Part shown: piece by piece, positions 60,984-64,000 of the stretch
Numbering within the stretch: the first letter of the stretch is position 1
How the letters are laid out: every line of letters starts with the position of its first letter
Assembly (NCBI GenBank): GCA_035610365.1
Contig: CM069432.1
Location: 223,780,532 to 223,844,531, forward strand
Direction of reading: 5' to 3'
Length of the DNA: 64,000 bases
From: Aquatica leii
Taxonomy: Eukaryota > Arthropoda > Insecta > Coleoptera > Lampyridae
Notes under the pieces: generated by a model
What the model saw: the letters and a program-made list of their open reading frames with translations, nothing else
Database searches by the model: none
Told to the model about the DNA's origin: nothing
Made by a program: the position numbers and the translations under genes

Positions 60984-61409
60984 ATGACGCTTGATAAGTT
61001 TGGAAGACATATTAACCAAATTAAAACTCATCAAGAAACTCTTTATTTTGTAAAACAAGTATCTTCTTTACATTATGATACAGCGGTATACGTAATGGGT
61101 ACGACAGATGGTTCACATATCAACTTATTTGGAAACGAATATAAATTCCCTTTGCTTAAGGCTAGCATTATAACCGTGCGATGCTCGCATGATTGTATAA
61201 TACATATCAACGAAAAAAAATATAAGACTCTGCAAGGTTTAGAAGGGGTCTTACTAAACAAGGGAGATGTCATTAAGGTATCAGAAAGCGAACAGGTCAG
61301 ATTAACATCGCAAGGTGAAAGAGTTTTACGATTTAAACAAGACGAAATTAGTTTTGTATTAGAGATCATTGTAAGAGTTCAGTTATGGAGCCCGAACGAC
61401 AGCAAGTGA
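60984..61409 (+). CDS. Unknown element protein (141 aa)
   Basis: Not recognised with confidence. The frame is intact. It begins MTLDKFGRHINQIKTH and has mixed strands (YVMGTTDGSHINLFGNEYKF) and a C-terminal GVLLNKGDVIKVSESEQVRL block, which suggests a beta-rich fold. Length and position, between the PY-like gene and integrase, match an accessory protein of Polintons. Its last 25 bases overlap the integrase ATG at 61,385. A receptor-binding or spike-like role would be a guess. Confidence 0.55.
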   Translation: MTLDKFGRHINQIKTHQETLYFVKQVSSLHYDTAVYVMGTTDGSHINLFGNEYKFPLLKASIITVRCSHDCIIHINEKKYKTLQGLEGVLLNKGDVIKVSESEQVRLTSQGERVLRFKQDEISFVLEIIVRVQLWSPNDSK

Positions 61410-61599
61410 TTGAAGAACTTCATAAACCGGTCAGCAGATCAAAGGAGGTTTTTACGAACAAGAACTTCAAGAAGTTAAATATGCAGACATATATTTAGTT
61501 GAAAAAATATTAAAACGTCGTGGTAATCGGTTATATGTAAAATGGTTAGGTTTAGATAAATCTCATAATTCATGGATAAACAACAGCACTGTAATATAA
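61385..61599 (+). pseudogene. Integrase remnant: N-terminus joined to chromodomain
   Basis: The ATG at 61,385 opens MEPERQQVIEELHKPVSR, as in Polinton-type integrases. At about 61,440 the reading changes frame. The second frame, 61,444-61,599, encodes YEQELQEVKYADIYLVEKIL, RRGNRLYVKWLGLDKSHNSW and a stop: a chromodomain of the kind found at the C-terminus of these integrases. The whole zinc-binding and DDE catalytic core is missing. The deletion joined codon ~20 to the tail out of frame, so no integrase activity is possible. A short direct repeat (AACAACAGCACTGTAATATA) duplicates the very end at 61,580-61,620. Confidence 0.75.
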
Positions 61600-61785
61600 A
61601 CAACAGCACTGTAATATAAACAAATAAAACACAGTTATTTTTAGATTTTTTTTATTATCCCCACCACTTTTAGATATATTTATATATCGTTAACATGAAT
61701 ATTTATTAGTTCATCCAAATCAATGGAGTCGTTGAATTGTGGTGGTAACGTGCTGGAATCCCAGTTTGCAGATGATTCAAAACCA
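61600..61785. terminator. Convergent 3' region of integrase and polymerase
   Basis: AATAAA at about 61,623 follows the integrase remnant on the plus strand, and T-rich runs provide minus-strand poly(A)-like signals. No further gene is present. Confidence 0.45.
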
Positions 61786-62395
61786 TCAATGTTTCTCCAC
61801 ATCTGGTTGTTTGTCCTCTTCGCCATCCGGTTCTTGAAGGGTATCAAAAGCAGCTTTTAATAAAGAATATATTTTGACGTTCCAATCGATATCTTGATGA
61901 TCCCATGCCAACGTATTACACGTACCAGGTATTATAAATCGTTTATCGTCGGAAGAACACAAAGCTATTTTATTTATAAGTTCTGTGTAGATCAGGTAAA
62001 GTAGATCTAAACACATACATTTTACACATTATAGTTTCCTTCTCACTTTCAGCAACTTGTTTAAAATCCAGTTCACTAATATCGCGTATTACATATTTTC
62101 GCACACCTTTAGCTTTTTAATAACTTGATCTCCGACATTAACACAATAACACTTGACTCCAGCACCGTAGAAACTATGAACTGCTGTTCCACATTTTTTT
62201 ATAATTAGAAGTGTCATATTAATTTAGTTGCATTTTCATATCTTCGTAAACATCAGGGGTTTGTATTTCTACTATTAAGCTGTCTGTATCCGGGTACAAT
62301 AATTTTATGTTTTGTTCATATCTTGATCGTAACACTTCATAAAAAAACCGGTACATTACAATAATGTAAACAGGAATCACAAAAATGTTTTGCGG
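61786..62395 (-). pseudogene. Protein-primed DNA polymerase B, C-terminal remnant
   Basis: The family B polymerase that replicates Polintons. On the minus strand the frame 62,219-62,395 contains YPDTDSL, the catalytic motif C with both Asp residues. After a stop and frameshifts (62,017-62,218), pieces resembling the thumb region follow. The frame 61,786-62,016 has INKIALCSSDDKRFIIPG and TLAWDHQDI, matching the usual C-terminal end, then an unusual acidic extension. Everything N-terminal to motif C (exonuclease, motifs A and B, TPR regions) is gone, because at 62,391 the sequence runs straight into a TIR copy. Confidence 0.8.
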
Positions 62396-62980
62396 GTAAG
62401 ATGGAGACTTCTGTGACAAGAGGAGGAGGACCGAGAGACCTTGACCTGCATTCAGTGCTTTAAATGACCTAGAGTAACCTTACTCCTCCTCACTGACCTA
62501 CATTCAGTGCTTTAAATGACCTGGAATAACCCTACTCCTCCTCACAGACCTACACAGAAGAAGACAAAGACTTTAAATGACCTAGAATAACCCTGCTCCT
62601 CCTCACAGACCTACACAGAAGAAGACAAAGACTTTAAATGACCTAGAGTAACCTTATTCCTCCTCACTGACCTACACAGAAGAAGACAAAGATTTTAAAT
62701 GACCTGGAATAACCCTGCTTCTCCTCACAGACCAACAGACAAAGCTTTTAAACGACCTAGAGTAACCTTACTCCTTACAGACCTACACAGAAGAAGAAAA
62801 ATATTTTTATTAAAAAACCGGTGGATGTAGTCGGATTCGAACCAGGGACTTCACGTTTATGAACCAGCGAGTTTACCACTGCACCACGAACCTGTTGGAT
62901 TTAAACAGTATTGTTGATATATAAGACGATTGAAAGTACTATCTAATAATTTAAATTTATAGCTTACAATAAATCACAAA
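62391..62980 (+). repeat. Internal TIR copy, direct orientation
   Basis: Begins GGGTAAGATGGAGACTTCTG, missing the outermost 4-5 bases seen at 51,431. It holds about seven ~61-bp units and a tRNA-like segment. It shares GACTTCTG and CCTGCATTC variants with the right TIR rather than with the left TIR. It truncates the polymerase gene. Confidence 0.9.
62820..62892 (-). ncRNA. tRNA-like pol III sequence, internal TIR copy
   Basis: Same 73-nt sequence as at 51,843-51,915 with one difference (CTCGC for CTTGC), followed by the T6 run on the minus strand. Confidence 0.5.
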
Positions 62981-63052
62981 TTAAGCTAAAATTTAACATT
63001 CAGACACAAGTAATTTCCGGTTTTATTTATTAATTATACTTTGTACTTTGTA

Positions 63053-63561
63053 TTTGTGATTTATTGTAAGCTATAAATTTAAATTATTAGATAGTACTTT
63101 CAATCGTCTTATATATCAACAATACTGTTTAAATCCAACAGGTTCGTGGTGCAGTGGTAAACTCGCTGGTTCATAAACGTGAAGTCCCTGGTTCGAATCC
63201 GACTACATCCACCGGTTTTTTAATAAAAATATTTTTCTTCTTAAGGTTACTCTAGGTCGTTTAAAAGCTTTGTCTGTAAGTGGTCTGTGAGGAGAAGCAG
63301 GGTTATTCCAGGTCATTTAAAGTGTTTGTCTTCTTCTGTGTAGGTCTGTGAGGAGTAAGGTTACTCTAGGTCATTTAAAGTCTTTGTCTTCTTCTGTGTA
63401 GGTCTGTGAGGAGGAGTAGGGTTATTCCAGGTCATTTAAAGCACTGAATGTAGGTCAGTGAGGAGGAGTAAGGTTACTCTAGGTCATTTAAAGCACTGAA
63501 TGCAGGTCAAGGTCTCTCGGTCCTCCTCCTCTTGTCACAGAAGTCTCCATCTTACCCTACT
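63053..63561 (-). repeat. Right terminal inverted repeat
   Basis: Reverse complement of the left TIR, ending CCATCTTACCCTACT. It has about five ~61-bp units, fewer than the other copies. With 62,391-62,980 it forms a fold-back structure around a ~72-bp spacer (62,981-63,052). Confidence 0.9.
63141..63213 (+). ncRNA. tRNA-like pol III sequence in right TIR
   Basis: Plus-strand copy of the 73-nt tRNA-like segment, with A-box-like GTGGTGCAGTGG, B box GGTTCGAATCC and T6 at 63,216. Confidence 0.5.
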
Positions 63562-63720
63562 TTAATCGGTCTCTTGGCTAGTCTTTCATATATTTGTTCG
63601 CAGTTTTGACAGTTTATTTTATATATTCCTAATTTATTTCTAACTTCTACTGGATATTTTAGGTTTCTTAAATAAATTTGTATACTATTTTTGGAACTGA
63701 CAACTGTTTTGAAATAAAGT
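63561..63720 (-). pseudogene. GIY-YIG endonuclease fragment, Penelope-like
   Basis: Read on the minus strand, an open stretch ends at the Polinton border with KLGIYKINCQNCEQIYERL, the GIY motif with two Cys of the CxxC type used by Penelope-like element endonucleases. Upstream is a short linker-like segment (LRNLKYPVEV). The usual YIG-x-T-x-R half and the EH motif would lie where the TIR now is, so it is interrupted. The left Polinton flank does not continue it. Confidence 0.5.
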
Positions 63721-64000
63721 TTTGTTAATATTCTAGATAGATCTCTCGTATAATCAGAATGATTAGATAATAATTTTATCTTTGCATTTTTTTAATTTGG
63801 GTTTAAGGTGGTAATGCTGTGTAAATTACACGTAAAAAAATGTAATTACTGTAAACAACTGTGCTATATAGCAGTAGTTTATTGTATTTGTAGTAAATGT
63901 ATGGTGTTGTATAAAAGATATAAATATTACTTATAAAAGAGTTTAACAACTTCATACTGATTTGTAAAAAAGTTTGTAATAAATTTGAAAAAACTAAATA
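63721..64000. other. AT-rich right flank, nothing recognised
   Basis: This may hold more of the Penelope-like remnant on the minus strand, but no further motif was readable. Confidence 0.35.

Larger units (their letters stand above)
51431..63561. mobile_element. Polinton (Maverick)/adintovirus-like element, defective
   Basis: A ~12.1-kb element bounded by inverted repeats that both begin AGTAGGGTAAGATGG. It encodes the hallmark set: double- and single-jelly-roll capsid proteins, adenain-like protease, A32/FtsK-type packaging ATPase, PLA2-type minor capsid protein, plus remnants of a chromodomain integrase and of protein-primed DNA polymerase B. Genes from 55,228 to 59,065 lie on the minus strand, those from 59,085 to 61,600 on the plus strand, and the polymerase on the minus strand. 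Integrase and polymerase are gutted, so it cannot replicate or move by itself. Polintons normally make 6-bp target duplications. None is visible here, and the two flanks look unrelated, implying rearrangement. It could equally be called an endogenous adintovirus. Confidence 0.85.

Overview
The window is AT-rich, intron-bearing animal nuclear DNA and reads as a graveyard of transposable elements. The element types suggest an arthropod, most likely an insect: Jockey-clade LINE, Ty3/gypsy with an env-like gene, Crypton-type tyrosine recombinases, Tc1/mariner relatives, a THAP-domain element, and a Polinton/adintovirus-like element. No ordinary host gene was recognised. Almost every coding stretch carries stops or frameshifts. 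The species cannot be named from the sequence.

Layout, left to right. 0.3-0.8 kb: an LTR-like dispersed repeat with a second copy at 19.6 kb. 4.4-4.8 kb: another dispersed repeat, with a copy at 37.7 kb. 5.0-6.2 kb: a broken Crypton-type recombinase with traces of introns. 8.4-8.6 kb: the reversed 5' end of the transposon found whole at 49 kb. 8.9-11.35 kb: a decayed Jockey LINE. 13.4 kb: a long near-perfect hairpin. 17.6-18.6 kb: remnants of a DDE transposase and of a gypsy integrase. 21.4-22.65 kb: a second, better kept Crypton recombinase. 26.6-27.6 kb: two inverted-repeat elements. 30.7-32 kb: repeats and a dead Tc1-like transposase. 32.4-34.55 kb: a dead gypsy pol. 34.56-35.9 kb: a THAP element with 28-bp terminal inverted repeats next to it. 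37.1-39.0 kb: dispersed repeats and a cluster of fold-back units. 41.2-45.9 kb: a decayed errantivirus-like retroelement (gag, pol, env). 48.85-50.5 kb: an intron-containing IS630-Tc1-mariner-type transposase with a long D-to-E spacing.

The main feature is a Polinton (Maverick)/adintovirus-like element at 51,431-63,561, bounded by complex inverted repeats. Its virion module is still readable. On the minus strand: a conserved hypothetical protein, a double-jelly-roll major capsid protein split by a 52-bp spliceosomal-type intron, a 53-codon ORF overlapping its start, the penton protein, an adenain-like protease, and a minor capsid protein with a parvovirus-type phospholipase A2 domain. On the plus strand: a packaging ATPase and two structural or accessory proteins. 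In a live relative the ATPase would fill capsids built from MCP and penton, the protease would mature them, and the PLA2 protein would breach membranes during entry.

The mobility module is destroyed. The integrase keeps only its first ~20 codons and its chromodomain. The protein-primed DNA polymerase B keeps only its C-terminal part and runs into a fold-back pair of terminal repeats. The terminal repeats carry ~61-bp tandem units and a 73-bp tRNA-like sequence with a B box and a T-run. The right flank is a GIY-YIG-like fragment of the Penelope type. Most other DNA in the window is AT-rich and unassigned.
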